Assembly (NCBI GenBank): GCA_028023455.1
Contig: JAQFVV010012509.1
Span: 2,110,001 to 2,174,000, forward strand
Direction of reading: 5' to 3'
Source of the DNA: Epiperipatus broadwayi
Taxonomy: Eukaryota > Onychophora > Udeonychophora > Euonychophora > Peripatidae
Length of the DNA stretch: 64,000 bases
The position numbers and the translations under genes were made by a program. This document shows positions 1-12,346 of this stretch, one piece after another. The number at the start of each line of letters is the position of its first letter. Positions within the stretch are counted from its first letter, which is position 1. A model generated the notes under the pieces. The model did no database searches. It was given only the letters and a program-made list of their open reading frames with translations, and had not been told where the DNA came from.

Positions 1-141
1 CAGCAGTATTAGAACTGAGGGGGTGAATGGCAGAAGCATTAAAACACGTCACTTTGCAAATGTTTTCGGACTACTTCAAAAAGTAACAAACTGGTTTAGA
101 CTGATGCATTGCATCAAATAGACTACTTTTTAAAGCAATTT

Positions 142-1905
142 GGTTGTTTTCTATTCCCTCGTGTCAGCCGCATGTTGGTACTATTTCTAGATCAATTCCT
201 AGAAATATACTGTTTCAGTGTCCTACACCCGACCTAAGAGGCTTCTTTCTACGATAAAATACAGAAAGAGTCCTCGCGCCTGCCTTAGCCAACCTAAGAG
301 GCTTCTTTCTATGATAAAACCCAGAAAGGGTTCCCACCGGTCTGGCTTTTTTCTATGCTAAAAGCACAGACAAATGCCTTATTGGCTGCCGTAGTTGGTT
401 GTGTTATTAACTTTATTGTAATGCTAGAATGTCTATTTTCTCTATACTTTCGTGTGAGAGTGTGTGGATTTTAGCCTGACGTAATTATTTAAAATTTCAT
501 TACAAAGGGTTTTTTTTTCCAAGTGCTCTAACCTACTGTTACGTTGTAACTTTATTAACAATGTCGTGAAGGTTCCATTACAAATGGGTAACCCTCAAAA
601 ATTGCTTTTAAGAGTGCAGTAGAGCAATATTTTAACGATCCCGCGAAAAGTAATGTTTTCGGGAGAATTCATCTGTGACAAGTTACTTTTGATATATACG
701 CACAAACAAAAACAACCCACTGTCTGATTATTAATTATTGTCCAAAAAAAAAAAAATTAGTCAGGTATTATTTTTACATTTACTATTTAAATAAGATTAG
801 TTTTTATATGTACACATATTAACAAAAACAACTCAGTTTCTGATTAATTACTGTCCAAAAAAAGAAAAGCAAATTAGGCAGGGTTTGATTTTTAAATGTA
901 GTATTTGAATTACGGTACTTTTTGTATATACACAATAACAAAAAGAACCCACTTTCTGATTAATTACTGCCCAAAAAATGCAAAATAGTCTGGTATCATT
1001 TTTTAATTTAGTATTTAAATAACAGTACCTTTTTATATATACACACTAACAAAAAGAATCCACTTTCTGATTTATTACTGTCCAAAAAAAAAAAAAAAAA
1101 GCAAATTAGTTGGGTATCATTTGAAAATTTAGTGTGAATTTTTAAATGTTGTGGGTAAATTGAATAATGTAGAATTGCGTCTTATTTTCTATTCAAAAAA
1201 GACCATAACTTTTTCTATATATATACACACAAACAAAATAAAACCCACTTTCTGATTAATTATTGTCAATACCAAAAAAAAAGTTATTCGGGTATCATTT
1301 TTAAATTTAGTGTTTAAATAATATTACGGCTTTTGATATCTACACACTAACAAAAACAATCCACTTTCTGGTTCATTACTGTCCAAAAAAATGCAAAATA
1401 GTCAGGTATCATTTTTAAATGTAGTGTTTAAAGAAGGGTACTTTTTATATATATAGACACTAACAAAAAGAACCCACTTTCTGATTAATTACTGTCAAAA
1501 AAAAAAGTTACTCGGGTATCATTTTTAAATTTAGCGTGAATGTAGAAATTTTGTGTAAATTGAAAAATGTATAATTGCGTATTATTTTCTATTAAAAAAA
1601 TACCGTAACTTTTTATAGATATACACACAAAAAAAAAAAAACAACCCATTTTATGATTAATTACTGTCCAACAAACGTCAATTATTCGGGTATCATTTTT
1701 AAATTTAATGTGAATTTCTAAAATTTTTGTTTTTTAAATAGTAATATTATTTACTATTAGTTCCTCTAATTTCCTATTACAAAACTAAAAAAAACAATAT
1801 TTATATAGATAGAATCACAGGCCCGGCCCGGAATTGTAATATGTATGTGTTTTTGATTAGCATCAACACCATCAAACGGCTGACACGAGAGAATAGAAAA
1901 CAACC
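142..1905. mobile_element. 1.76-kb non-autonomous TIR DNA transposon with 8-bp target duplication
   Basis: The ends are 29-bp inverted repeats (142-170 and 1877-1905) that differ at one position; the end begins GGTTGTTTTC. The 8 bases AGCAATTT occur directly outside both ends (134-141 and 1906-1913), a perfect target-site duplication. An 8-bp duplication is typical of hAT, P and Merlin-type transposases, but these ends do not match a family I can name. No transposase ORF is present, so the copy is non-autonomous. The left part holds two copies of a short unit near 232 and 291 (shared core CCTAAGAGGCTTCTTTCTA). The right two thirds is a tandem array. The right subterminal part (core AGCATCAAC) resembles that of the element at 32836-34515. 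Confidence 0.85.
690..1745 (+). repeat. Diverged tandem array, unit ~113 bp with longer ~175-183 bp variants
   Basis: The core AACCCACTTTCTGATTA followed by a stretch like ATTACTGTCCAAAAAA recurs at about 706, 822, 936, 1047, 1231, 1348, 1459 and 1631. Spacings are about 116, 114, 111, 184, 117, 111 and 172. Most units are therefore about 113 bp, and two are longer because they carry an extra block of about 65 bp that contains AATTGCGT. The array forms the interior of the TIR element at 142-1905. Confidence 0.8.
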
Positions 1906-2477
1906 AGCAATTTAATTTGCAACACCTAAAAATAAATATACAATTTTTTTATTACCAAAGGTCTGGTTATTTTTGAGTTCCCCTGTGTATAAATACTTAA
2001 ACCATAGTGAAATGAAAATTATATACCTCAAGACAATTCATAGTATTAAATTTAAAAGATTATTTAACTAGGTTCTCATTGCAGAATATTTTAAATACAG
2101 CTAGTTAAATATAGAAAATCTTAATATATATCATTCTTTATTAATTACAATACAGTTCTTATTAAGAGGAATACTATTGGCTCTTATATTAATTGTTATG
2201 CTATTTGCATAAGGTGAAACCAGAAGGGACACAGCAAGAAAATCAACTTTCGTTCTCTGTAAACAATTTTTTTTAGATTTGATAATTTTTCTTTGCTTTT
2301 ATTAGAATCTATATTTATCTATTGACATAAAATGCTAAGAAATGTATTAATACAGCTATTGAAATTTAAATAAATCTTATTAATACAAAGGATTTTATAA
2401 TACTAATAATTTTAATACATGTAAATGACTTTTACTATTGATCAAATATGTAATGGTTATGAATATAAATACATTTT

Positions 2478-2712
2478 AGTGAACAATCATGTCTGACAAA
2501 TTGCAAGTAGATTCTAAAGGACCATTTTTGAATAAACTTGCAAATACAAACTCTTTATATATTAATGCCATTTTATTTTGTCTGATAAAAGTTAAATGAA
2601 TTGGCATGGATATTAAAAGAATTTGTATTTGCAAGTTTGTTTAAAATGGTTTTTTAGAATGTTCTTGCAATTTGTTCTAATAATATAGTCGGACATGATT
2701 GTTTTGTGAAAT
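2478..2712. mobile_element. Palindromic MITE (~235 bp)
   Basis: The left half, which begins near 2481 with AACAATCATGTC, reappears as its reverse complement at the right end, near 2690-2706. Further matches inside the arms include AACTTGCAAATACAAA against TTTGTATTTGCAAGTT. There is no ORF. A hairpin of this size with unique flanks is typical of a foldback-type MITE. Its exact ends and target duplication are not clear. Confidence 0.75.
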
Positions 2713-4774
2713 AAGCAATAAAACATTTGCTTATGATATCTAAGAGCTTATAAATCAATCCACTCACACTTACCAACACTCAACCTACATTGGATATGTA
2801 ATGAAATGTACAAAGCATGAACACATCATCTAATACTTACTTTTTTTTTTTTCATATCAGGATTATGTTAATAATTATACACTTTTCATGATTATATATG
2901 TAAAGAAGAATAAAGTGCACTTTACTTACTCAAACTGAAGTTTAATCATAAAATTTAATTGATTTTAGACACATCTTTAACTCATATAAATAATCAATTT
3001 TTATATTACAAGGAGTTTGTATAATATTTTGAAACATATATAGTTGTTTTTAGTTTGTCTAAAAAAAAATAGTTATTACTTAACAGGTTTTTTTAATGAG
3101 TCTTTACAATGACATAGATTTAAATGAGTTCTTTTTTTTTTTTTTTTGAGAATATAATATGCAGTTAGAATGGACCTTCTGAATATTGAAAATATATATT
3201 TTTAGTAAAAAAATTTCTTAATAATATACAATATTAAAATATATATATATATTTTTATAATAGTGGCATATTCAAAAATTTCAGGATTAAATTTATTATT
3301 AAATTATTTATGCCAATATTTTCAGAAGTTAAAATTAATTTAAACCATCATACATTTATCTATATATGTCTATATTTTTAAAAACTACCATATTTAGAAT
3401 TTTTATGATTGGCATTGCCGGCAATTTAAGATTTTCAGAAAATTCTATATTTTGTTTTTAATAAAAGTAATAAAACAATAAATTTAACAATAGTCAAATA
3501 TAAAGTTCACTAATTATTTGGGAGCAAGCAAATATATTTTACTAAATTTTCATCAGTAAATTGTAATGCTAGATATCCTTATCATTTTTTTTTGTTATTG
3601 ATTATTTTATTTTTAAATTTATGTAATTATGAAATATTTTCAATCTTTTTGAATATATTGTTTTCTAATATAATTATAAACTGATTACAGACATTCATAA
3701 TGTGCGCATATTTATCTTTTGAACAAACACATTTTATAAAATATTCTCATTATTTATGGGAACTTGACAATTATAACATTCTTGAATGATATCCGATGAT
3801 TATTGGACAAAATATATAGATTGTATAGAATATATGATGAAACTTTGATGTGTAATACTAATAGGTTTTTTTAATACTATATAAAAATCTATTTTTTTAT
3901 TTCAAACATTAAGTCATAATTTGATAGCAATTTTACTCAAAATCATATGATTTTATAGATATCAGAAAAAAGTGTATGCTTCTTGAGAAATTTTTATAAT
4001 TCTTGATGTTGGCAGTACTAGTAAGATCTCAACTATTTCTGTATTAGATTTTATCTATACGAATCTCTACAACATATGTGAATAGTAGAAGCACTACAAG
4101 AAGTAAAATTCATCTACTCAACCTTTTAGTTTCAGTTTTAATATAGAAACTTGATCAGCATGACGATTGCATTAAGTGATATAATAAATACAAATAATTG
4201 AGATTTGCTATAAGAATTGATAAATAATGCAGCCACTATTACAATATATAAGTGTAACTTACTATAATATACAAAATAACAAAACCCACAACTTAATATA
4301 ATTTTATTATAACATTATATATACTTCTAATTATTGTGAATAATTAGAATATTGATGAGAGTGAATCATGATCAGTAACAAAATTTAAAAAATTTCAACA
4401 ATAATTAATTAATTTTATTATTGCTTCGAAGAAATTTATAAATTGATATCAATATTCTGATCGTGCAGATGCTAATTAAATATACACCTGATGCCTTAAT
4501 TGTTACAAAGTTATGGGATTCTTGTAATCAAGATAAGATTATTGATGCACAAATTTGTTCTTACAAAATATTAACTTATTGTATGAGTATATATTCTGAA
4601 TTTTAAATCAAAAATGATTTAATATTGTAATGCAATCATTTGAATTCTGTATGTTCTATTTCATCATGAATAGTTTGTTTATATTATTATTTATATAAAG
4701 ATTGTATATTTTTCATCATGTGTATGTAATTAAACTAATTTTAAAATATGAATTCAATTTTTTTTTATTTAAAG

Positions 4775-4999
4775 AATCCTCCCATTCCAAGAGTACTTTC
4801 ACCTCAAGACCTCATTAATCATACCAAAAATATTTTATATAATGCTCTTGTAAAAAAACAGCTTAAAGAGCAAAAAGAAACATTTCGCAAAAGACAAGAA
4901 CTACAAAGAGCAAGATCTCCAAATACTGCTATTACAAGTTCAACTGTGACAAAATCCGATAAAGAAACTTCCAGTGGAAATATGGGCTCCCCTTCAAAG
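4775..4999 (+). CDS. EIF4ENIF1: 4E-T (eIF4E transporter) exon a, internal, 75 codons
   Basis: 4E-T binds eIF4E and brings it to P-bodies, repressing translation and linking eIF4E-bound mRNAs to DDX6, LSM14, PATL1 and the CCR4-NOT decay machinery; this is known for the family. The exon begins after TTTATTTAAAG and ends CAAAG|GTAAAT, phase 0 at both ends. The ATG at 4748 lies in the polypyrimidine tract and is not the start codon. The product begins NPPIPRVLSPQDL and continues into a basic, Q/K/E/R-rich predicted helix containing ALVKKQLKEQKETFRKRQEL, then a Ser/Thr-rich linker ending GSPSK. This arrangement matches the middle of animal 4E-T proteins as I remember them. The N-terminal YxxxxL-phi eIF4E-binding motif is not in the window. 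Assignment rests mainly on the exons that follow. Confidence 0.85.
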
Positions 5000-6827
5000 G
5001 TAAATATTTACACATATATTGTTTAAAAAGTTAGAATATATGTAATCATTTGAATTGTATTTTTGTTTTTTGTTGTTTTTCATCAAATTTTTGTTAGTTA
5101 AATATTGACCCCCTCCTCCACTCTTCTTTTAAAATATATTTGTTTAATTTGAAACTTTTTATTAATTTTTTTTTTTTTTTTTGCTGTCTTTTCTTGTTTT
5201 TATGTTTTCTTTTTTTATCTTGCTTTCATTAATTATGTTTTTATTTTATTTTTTTTCTTTTGTCTTTTAGTTTTATCTGTTGAATTATCTATTTCTCTCC
5301 CTTTCATTTTTTTTTGTTTAATTTTTCTAATTTTACAATAATAAATCCTGGCGGTGGTTTAGCATAGCAGTAGATTGGCTGGACCTGGAGTCAAAACTTT
5401 TTTATTACTTTCCGAGGAAAATAAAAAAAAATTTCAATTTAGTTAATTGAAAAGTACATATCATTTTGATGTTATAATGTTTTTGTGTTTTTTTGGAGCA
5501 ATTTTTTATAAATTATTACTATTAAATATTTATTTTTATATCATAGTTTTCTTATTTAGCTAATATACTGTAATTTATATGCAGATATTTTTTTTAGGAT
5601 TATGGATTTAATAACTTTTTAGTAAACTCTTGTTTGAGTTTTCGATGCATTTTTAAAATATTTGCTTAGTTGTTTGTCCTCTATAATTTAGGAAGAAAAA
5701 TTTGTATTACTAGTATTAAATTATGGGGATTTTTTTTTGTCCCTACCTTCGCATTTTCATTCGCACATGCTTTAGGTTTATTGCCTTAGTAAATATTAAA
5801 TATAATTATGTTAAGTTCTTTGCCCAAAGACCACTTGCGATAACTAAACAACATGGTACTTTGGTCAGTGATAACATTATAAGTTGCCTTTTTAAAAAAA
5901 TCATTTCAGCTATTCGTATTTAGAACTATGTTTTAATATTTATCTCTACTAATCGCTTGGACACATTTTTTTTAAAGTGTTATGACCTAACTTATTTTTA
6001 ATATTAAATTATAATTTGCTTGAAGTAGTTATACCCATATCCTATTTTTGATTGGGGGGGGGGGGCATACAATAGAGATTTTGTTTTTAGCTTCTATTTA
6101 CTAGTAAAACATTCAGAGAATGAGAACATCTTGAATTAAGATAGACAAAACAAATGATTGTAGGTTCCGGTTTTTTCTGTTTTTGTTGGAGAGAAGGTAT
6201 GGTACTTTGGTATTATTCCTGTCTAGTGACCTTTTTGTCTGGTAATAATTATCCAAAGTTTCTGTTTGTGATGTCATGACATATTAGAATCCTGGCATGA
6301 CTAAACCATATTAAAAATGTACATATTACCAACTTTTCACATAAATACACGTCACCAAGTTGTAAAATGTGCTGGTCTGTATGATTTTGTGCTTTTAGTG
6401 ATTTTGTGCTATCAAAATGAAAAGATATATGCATTATGGAAAAAAAAAACACATTATGATACTATATAAAACCGGTAAGTGTGAGTTTTTAATATTTACT
6501 TTTTGGATATTTTTATTTTGGCACTTGGTGCCATAATAAACTTCCAACATGTGTAATATCAAATCAAAAAAAAAGTTTTATCTATCGCATTATTGTAAGT
6601 AATACGGTTTTATATTTAAAAATACATTTACAGCTCAAACATTATATATTTGAGATTTTTTTTATTTGCTAAAACTGCATATGTTTTTTTTAAAAAAAAA
6701 TTTTAAATGTATGGTTAAAGTTACAGTTCGCCTTTTTTTTTTTTTAGGTTAAAAAAAAAAATGTAAAGCTAAAACTTTGTTAGAGCTCGTTATTTATAAA
6801 GCATTTCTGGGTTTTTATTATTTTTTC

Positions 6828-7063
6828 ATAATGAATATATCTCTCCATCATCAGAAATAAAAGGTTTTTTTTTTTAGATTTGAAGTTTCGTATTACATGT
6901 GCTGAGTATTTATGATAGCAAAGTGCCATATTATGTCAGAGGGGGAAGAATGGCTTTGACAGCACAAAGTTCACAATAAATCTCACAATGTTTTTCTTTT
7001 TCTATAATGAATATGTCTCTCCATTTTTTTTTTAAGATTTGAAGTTTGGTATTACGTATGGTA
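6828..7063 (+). repeat. Two direct-repeat copies ~176 bp apart
   Basis: The block starting ATAATGAATATATCTCTCCA at 6828 and ending in GATTTGAAGTTTCGTATTAC reappears from 7004 to 7063 with a few changes. The right copy runs directly into the left arm of the MITE at 7047-7209. This suggests that the left copy is a fragment of the same repeat. Confidence 0.6.
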
Positions 7064-7209
7064 TGATGTTTTATTCTAAGTTTGCGATATGTTTAAAATA
7101 ACACCTCCAAGAGACTGTCCCCACATCCCTTGGAGATGTTATTTTAAACATATCGCAAATTTAGAATAATATATTACTGCAGTAATACATCATATCACGA
7201 ATAATACCA
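7047..7209. mobile_element. Palindromic MITE (~163 bp)
   Basis: The outer ends TGGTATTA and TAATACCA are inverted. The inner arms are nearly perfect: TTGCGATATGTTTAAAATAA at about 7082-7101 pairs with its complement at about 7138-7157, followed by CTCCAAG against CTTGGAG. There is no coding capacity. Confidence 0.75.
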
Positions 7210-7970
7210 AAGTATCCTGGAGAAGTTGGCATCAATTTATTTTTAATCTAATAGTCTTTTTATTACAGTAAATATTTTGATTTTTTGTTTTTTTTAACAG
7301 TGCATTTAGTTGACAAAATGGATTTTTGTAAATATGGCTAGCAATTGCAAAAAAAAAGTCTTAACCTAAAAAGTTTTAACTAATTTACAATAGAATATTT
7401 TGTTTTTAAATTAGATTTAAAGTGACTGAAGTTACAAATGATTCATTGTTTGGTAGTAAAAGAAATTTAATTACCAGAAATGGCAGAGCAAAAAACACAA
7501 TCCATGGGCATTTCCATTACTAAAACATTTAAGATTAATTTAATACCTTAGAATTAAGAATTAATCTTTAAAAATTTATTGTACTACTCATTGAAGTCAT
7601 TACTTTTTATATTTTTTTTTATGAAAATTTTTTTGTTCACAAACAGTTTTTAGTAATCAATAATAATAACAATGAAAAATTTTAAATTTAATCCTCAACT
7701 TGAGTTATAATTTAGATTTTTTTTTTCCTTTCACAAAATATGAGTATATTTAATTCTGAAAAAGGTTTTTATATTAGTAGATTATTATTATTATTATTAT
7801 TACTATTGTTGTTGCTGCTGCGGTAAAAAATTATTATAATTCTGAATTGGCTTTTATTTTAAAATGTTTTATTTTCTTTCGATGTTGTTTTTTTCATGAA
7901 ATTGTATCTCATCAAACCTAATATCTGCAAATATTTTCTGAACTGTATAATTTTTTTTTTTTTGTTTCAG

Positions 7971-8085
7971 CAACAAAGCATAAGCACTTTAACAACCCAA
8001 TTTACACCAACATCAGTTATGAAAAAGATGCATTCAGCTAAATTAGATGATAAAGATTCACCTACCAAAGATGGAAAATCATTCG
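7971..8085 (+). CDS. EIF4ENIF1: 4E-T exon b, carrying the FTPTSVMKKM motif
   Basis: The acceptor TTTGTTTCAG lies just before 7971 and the donor is ATTCG|GTAAAT. The exon is 115 bp, enters in phase 0 and leaves in phase 1, giving 38 codons plus one base. The peptide QQSISTLTTQFTPTSV followed by MKKMHSAKLDDKD contains the block FTPTSVM(K/R)KM, which I recognise as a hallmark of animal 4E-T. The frame continues into the exon at 25379 through a split Gly codon. The reading frame remains open past the donor to 8123, but that tail is intronic. Confidence 0.92.
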
Positions 8086-8497
8086 GTAAATTGCACAATT
8101 TATGGGTATATGTGTACATATAAATATATGTGTGTGTATATTGTAATCTTCCAAAAAGTTATTTATACAATGACCTTCAATAATAGTCAATAAAGAGACC
8201 TAGCTCAGCTTCAATTAATTAATTAATAACCATTAAGATATTGCCAATAATATTGTTTTAATGATATAAATCTTATATAACTTAATAAGTAAAAAATCCT
8301 ATGGTATTAAAACAATTATGATATCTAGGGTTAGTTACAAAAGTAATGAGATTTAACATTGGATTCATACAAAATGCTTCTCCAATGGCATTGGATATTG
8401 CAAAAGAATATATTACAATATATTATTAACTATTTCAAAATCCTTGCCATTAATCAATGTCTAACTTTACTAACAATAATTTATCTTACATTATCTT

Positions 8498-8790
8498 AAT
8501 ATATAGGATATATGAGCACAGACTTTCACACTATCCACCACTCTATCTCATAACACTGATACTTGAACACTTATATGTTGAAAAGATAAATAATCACCAA
8601 TGTACATATTTCATGCTAAAACAGTAATTATCAGTTGGTCCAGATAGTTGATTACTGGTTTAGCATGAAATACCTATATTGGTGATTATTTATCTTTTCA
8701 ACATATAGGTGTTAAAGTGTATCAGTGTTATGAGATAGAGTTGAGAGTGGTGGGTAGTGTGAAAGTCTCCGCTCATATACCCTATATATT
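8498..8790. mobile_element. Palindromic MITE (293 bp)
   Basis: This is a nearly complete inverted repeat with outer ends AATATATAGG and CCTATATATT. Arm blocks such as TTGAAAAGATAAATAATCAC (about 8578-8597) are matched by their complement at about 8682-8701, and TCTCATAACACTGATAC by its complement at about 8719-8735. The loop is about 40 bp. There is no ORF. Confidence 0.85.
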
Positions 8791-11104
8791 ACATATATTG
8801 ATACAGGTATATAATAAGCCTATATTTCAGTTCTTACATTATCTTGTAATAATGTTTAACTTTAAAATCAAATTTACATTTTAATGTAAAACTACTTTCA
8901 TTAATTCTCAAGGTTTATTATTTATTTATAATTGGAATAATTCTAATCCAGGTAATGAAATAATAAGAGGGATTTTATTAAGATTCCATTACCTATAATA
9001 TTATAATAATGATAATCCAATCATATTTCAGCCTTAATATTTTTAATTATATTATGTTCATTAATTATTGATAAAATTGAATTACAAATAACTTGATTAC
9101 CCTTACTATTGAACTTTCTATAATAATAATAATAACAATTATATTGAATCGGTTTTTATTAGGATTTCACCAAACAATCTATAATTTCTAATCATACTAC
9201 TATCATTCATTCCTGATATATTCATAACATCACATATCAATAAAAAATACAAAGAAGTGAAAATAATAATTATATTAATATATTTCCTTTTAAAATTTCA
9301 AATTATTAAAATGTAATTTATTATTTTTAATTTATAAATTATACCATATAATTTTTATGACACTAAAATATATATTCTCTTTTCATATGTGGATTCCTTA
9401 GACTATTCATGCTATTTTTAAAACAATTACTAGAATGTATATTTATAATTTTGTTTTCCTTATATTAAATTTTTTAAGTATAAATACATTATTATATGCT
9501 TTTAATATACATGATCATAAACCATTAAAATCAAATAAAATTTATAGATTCTAATCAGAAGTAGGATATTATAAAACAATATTTACTTAAACAAGATTGT
9601 GTGCTAGTGTTTCAAAATTGGTGATTTGATAATACTCAAGAGGAAAAATGATACTAGATATTTAAACAATATAACAATTTATTTATGCATTTTATCAATT
9701 TTTACTTTAAATATTTCCTTTGTCCATACAAATAATTATAATTTTTAAATAAATTAAAGAAATTAAAATTAATAATTTTTATCTTACAAATACCTACATT
9801 AAATATCAAATTAAAATTTTTTTAAATCATTATTATTTTCTTAAATACACTTCCTTAATATATTGTCAAAAACATTTACATTATATCTTACATCAACACT
9901 TAAGTTATTATTGTTTTGATTCTTATTGTATATTCATCTTTCTTAAATACAGTATTATATATAATATATACTAATAATTCAATAAAGTAATATTTATTTT
10001 TTTAATGAAATATATTAAATATAAATTATAAACTAAAAAAAATTACAGTTTTATTCCACGTATTTACCAATATCATTAAAACATTTTATGCTCAAGTGAT
10101 TTTTTTTTTTTTTTATTTGATCTCATTTCATGGTATTACTTAAAATACATAACCATTTACAGTATTGGCTATTTACTTTGTACATAAATATTATGCCGTT
10201 ATATGATTCTCTTTTCCAATTTTGAAGGCATAAGATTCTAATCTTTTATAAGAATAATAAACTACAAATGAAGTATCCTTCCTGGTGCATAGTTTAATAA
10301 AATATTTAAAGTGTGTGTTATCCAATAGAGTTTATTGAATTAATTAACTAGGTAGATATGTAACCTAAAGACCTTCATTAACATTGACATGACAAAACCT
10401 TTTTTTTTTTCATACTGGCTTATTACTTTATAGCATTTACAGAAATATTATTTGTTACCTACCTAATTATATATTCAATGAATAACTTACTAAACCATTA
10501 GCCTCTTACCAGAGTTAACCTATTACACTCTATTAATCATATCAAGATTAAAACAAAACTAATGCACTTTTCCAGTAAGAAATACTTTACATCACTTCCA
10601 ATATAAATAAAATGATCCAATATATCCTTAATCCTGAATATGGACTTCTCTTTTATGAAAACAACCAATAATACAAAATAAATATCAATAACAATGTTAT
10701 ATTGCAAAATAGTTTATTATATTAAATTATGAGATCATATTATGCTTTTTTTAGGAATAACATTTGTCAATGTATTATTAAATAGTATAGTTTTTTAATA
10801 TCTATGAGCAATATTTCTTTAATTACAGAATATAATAGTAAATCCAAATATATTGTAATATATATCATACTCTATATCTTCAACATAATCATAACATAAA
10901 CATAAAGTTAAAATAAAAAAGCTAATTTTACCATAATTTTATATTTTACCTAAAAAAAATTTTTTTTAAGAATCCAAATGATATCTTCCCACTTTTTATC
11001 ATACTATTATAACAAATATTAATATAAGCCAGACAAATTATTTTTATATATATAAATAAAATATCTGTTAATTAACACAAAATTATAATCCTAATAAAAA
11101 TAAT

Positions 11105-11525
11105 AAATTTAACGATAATAAACTATTATAAACTGTCTTTAAATCTGCAGAAGTACTTTCAGTTAATTTCTTAAACTTGCCTCAACTGCCATTAAATTAA
11201 AAAAAAAAAACCGGAAGCAACATCATTAATTCAAATCCCATGAATCCCATATTTTAATGTTAGCAGCTTGTCTATTTATTAAATGCATTTTATTCCTATT
11301 TACAAAAATTGCCTTCTTAATTTTTCTTTTATTATGGTTTCTCTCTTCATGAAGAATTTTCACACTTTGAAAATCAAATTTATATTTATATGTTTTTCAT
11401 GATCAAAAAAAAAAAACTGAAGCAGTCATTAAATCACCATTCTTCTTACTTTTTACACGAGTAATATAACAATTCATGCTCCTTTAATCTCTTCTCAATA
11501 CTTTGTTGTAAATCGAAAGATTTTG
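11105..11525 (-). mobile_element. Inverted 3' fragment of a Penelope-like element
   Basis: Read on the - strand this ~420-bp stretch matches the 3' end of the + strand element (about 13505-13920). It includes the GIY-YIG endonuclease tail (core ATTAAAGGAGCATGAATTGT), the shared 3' UTR segment with AATAAAATGCATTTAATAAA, and the terminal part TTTAAAGAC. It sits about 400 bp upstream of the main copy in opposite orientation. Penelope-like elements are known to carry partial inverted or tandem copies of themselves. Confidence 0.8.
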
Positions 11526-11930
11526 CATTGTAGGTTTAGAAATAATACGCAATGAGTTAAATATGAAGATGTTTAACAGCTTTATGCTTAAGTCAAAATG
11601 CTTCAGACTGGCTTATATATATATAAATTTAATAAAGAGGAAGATGGAACCACCTTTTTCTTATAAAAATCTTGTCTTGTGTTGCAGCTTCAGAGCTCTC
11701 TATACAATCATCATTACATCTGATTGACTTATATAAGAATTGTAAAATGCGCATGCGAGGTTTCAGCCTTTCACTTTAATTACGAACTGCTTGCGCTTAA
11801 TAAATAATATTTACTTAAGTTATATAATAAATTTGAGAAAAAAATTATTTTTTTTATTTAATAAGCTGTATTCATAAACTTATAATGAGTTAAACTTTAT
11901 TAATTTTTCAAATAATAAGATATATTTGAT

Positions 11931-12260
11931 TCAGAAATACGTTTAAGCCACAGAGCTAAATACGTTGGTGGCAATTGGAACGATTATAATTTGGAACTAA
12001 TTGCAGCTGTTCAAAATTTATTTGAAATGATTCCTGGTGATAATCATTTTGCTAAAGATATTATTAATTGTAATAAATTTAATGCGATGCCTTATGATAA
12101 ATCATAGGAATTGGCTATTTTCAAATTTAAACAGAGGTTGAAGAGTGATAATATGATTTGTTTGAAAGAAGATAAAGGACTGCGAATGTGTTTAATGATG
12201 AAATGTCAAAACTTTGATAAAGTTAAAGTGCAAATGAATAAACTTGGTTTTTTTGATTGA
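11931..12260 (+). pseudogene. Penelope-like RT, N-terminal part (broken)
   Basis: A frame beginning FRNTFKPQS at 11931 stops and is followed by a second frame from 11958 that reads GNWNDYNLELIAAVQNLF, then through an in-frame TAG at 12105 into MICLKEDKGL before TGA at 12258. The KEDKG stretch corresponds to the conserved 'LKxDKG' region ahead of the RT fingers in this family. There are at least one frameshift and one stop, so it cannot be expressed as an intact protein. Confidence 0.75.
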
Positions 12261-12346
12261 AAAATATGGGATGGTCAAAGAATAAAATGTATTAACAATA
12301 TTTTAAAAAGTGCTAAAAATAAAGTTTAAGTAATAATGCATACTAT

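Larger units (their letters stand above)
1..4774 (+). other. Intron (or 5' flank) sequence upstream of the first visible 4E-T exon
   Basis: This stretch ends in a pyrimidine-rich tract and AG just before 4775, so its right end is an intron. No coding exon was recognised in it. It contains a TIR element at 142-1905 and a palindromic MITE at 2478-2712. The remainder (about 1906-2477 and 2713-4774) is very A+T-rich and nothing else could be supported. Whether the intron spans the whole stretch cannot be seen, because the preceding exon is outside the window. Confidence 0.7.
5000..7970 (+). other. 4E-T intron a (2,971 bp)
   Basis: A GT..AG intron of phase 0 between the exons at 4775-4999 and 7971-8085. 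It is A+T-rich with long T and A runs and a 12-G run at 6054-6065. It holds direct-repeat copies at 6828-7063 and a palindromic MITE at 7047-7209. Short open frames here, for example near 5723 and 6249, show no recognisable domain. Nothing else was found. Confidence 0.85.

Noticed and set aside
4748-4774. ATG at 4748 as the start codon of the 4E-T coding region
   Set aside because: It lies in a T-rich tract ending in AG directly before clear 4E-T sequence, and the nine codons before 4775 are low-complexity. A splice acceptor explains it better.
5347-5400. SINE head (GGCGGTGGTTTAGCATAGCA)
   Set aside because: No B box, no second copy and no tail were found, so it is too short to support.
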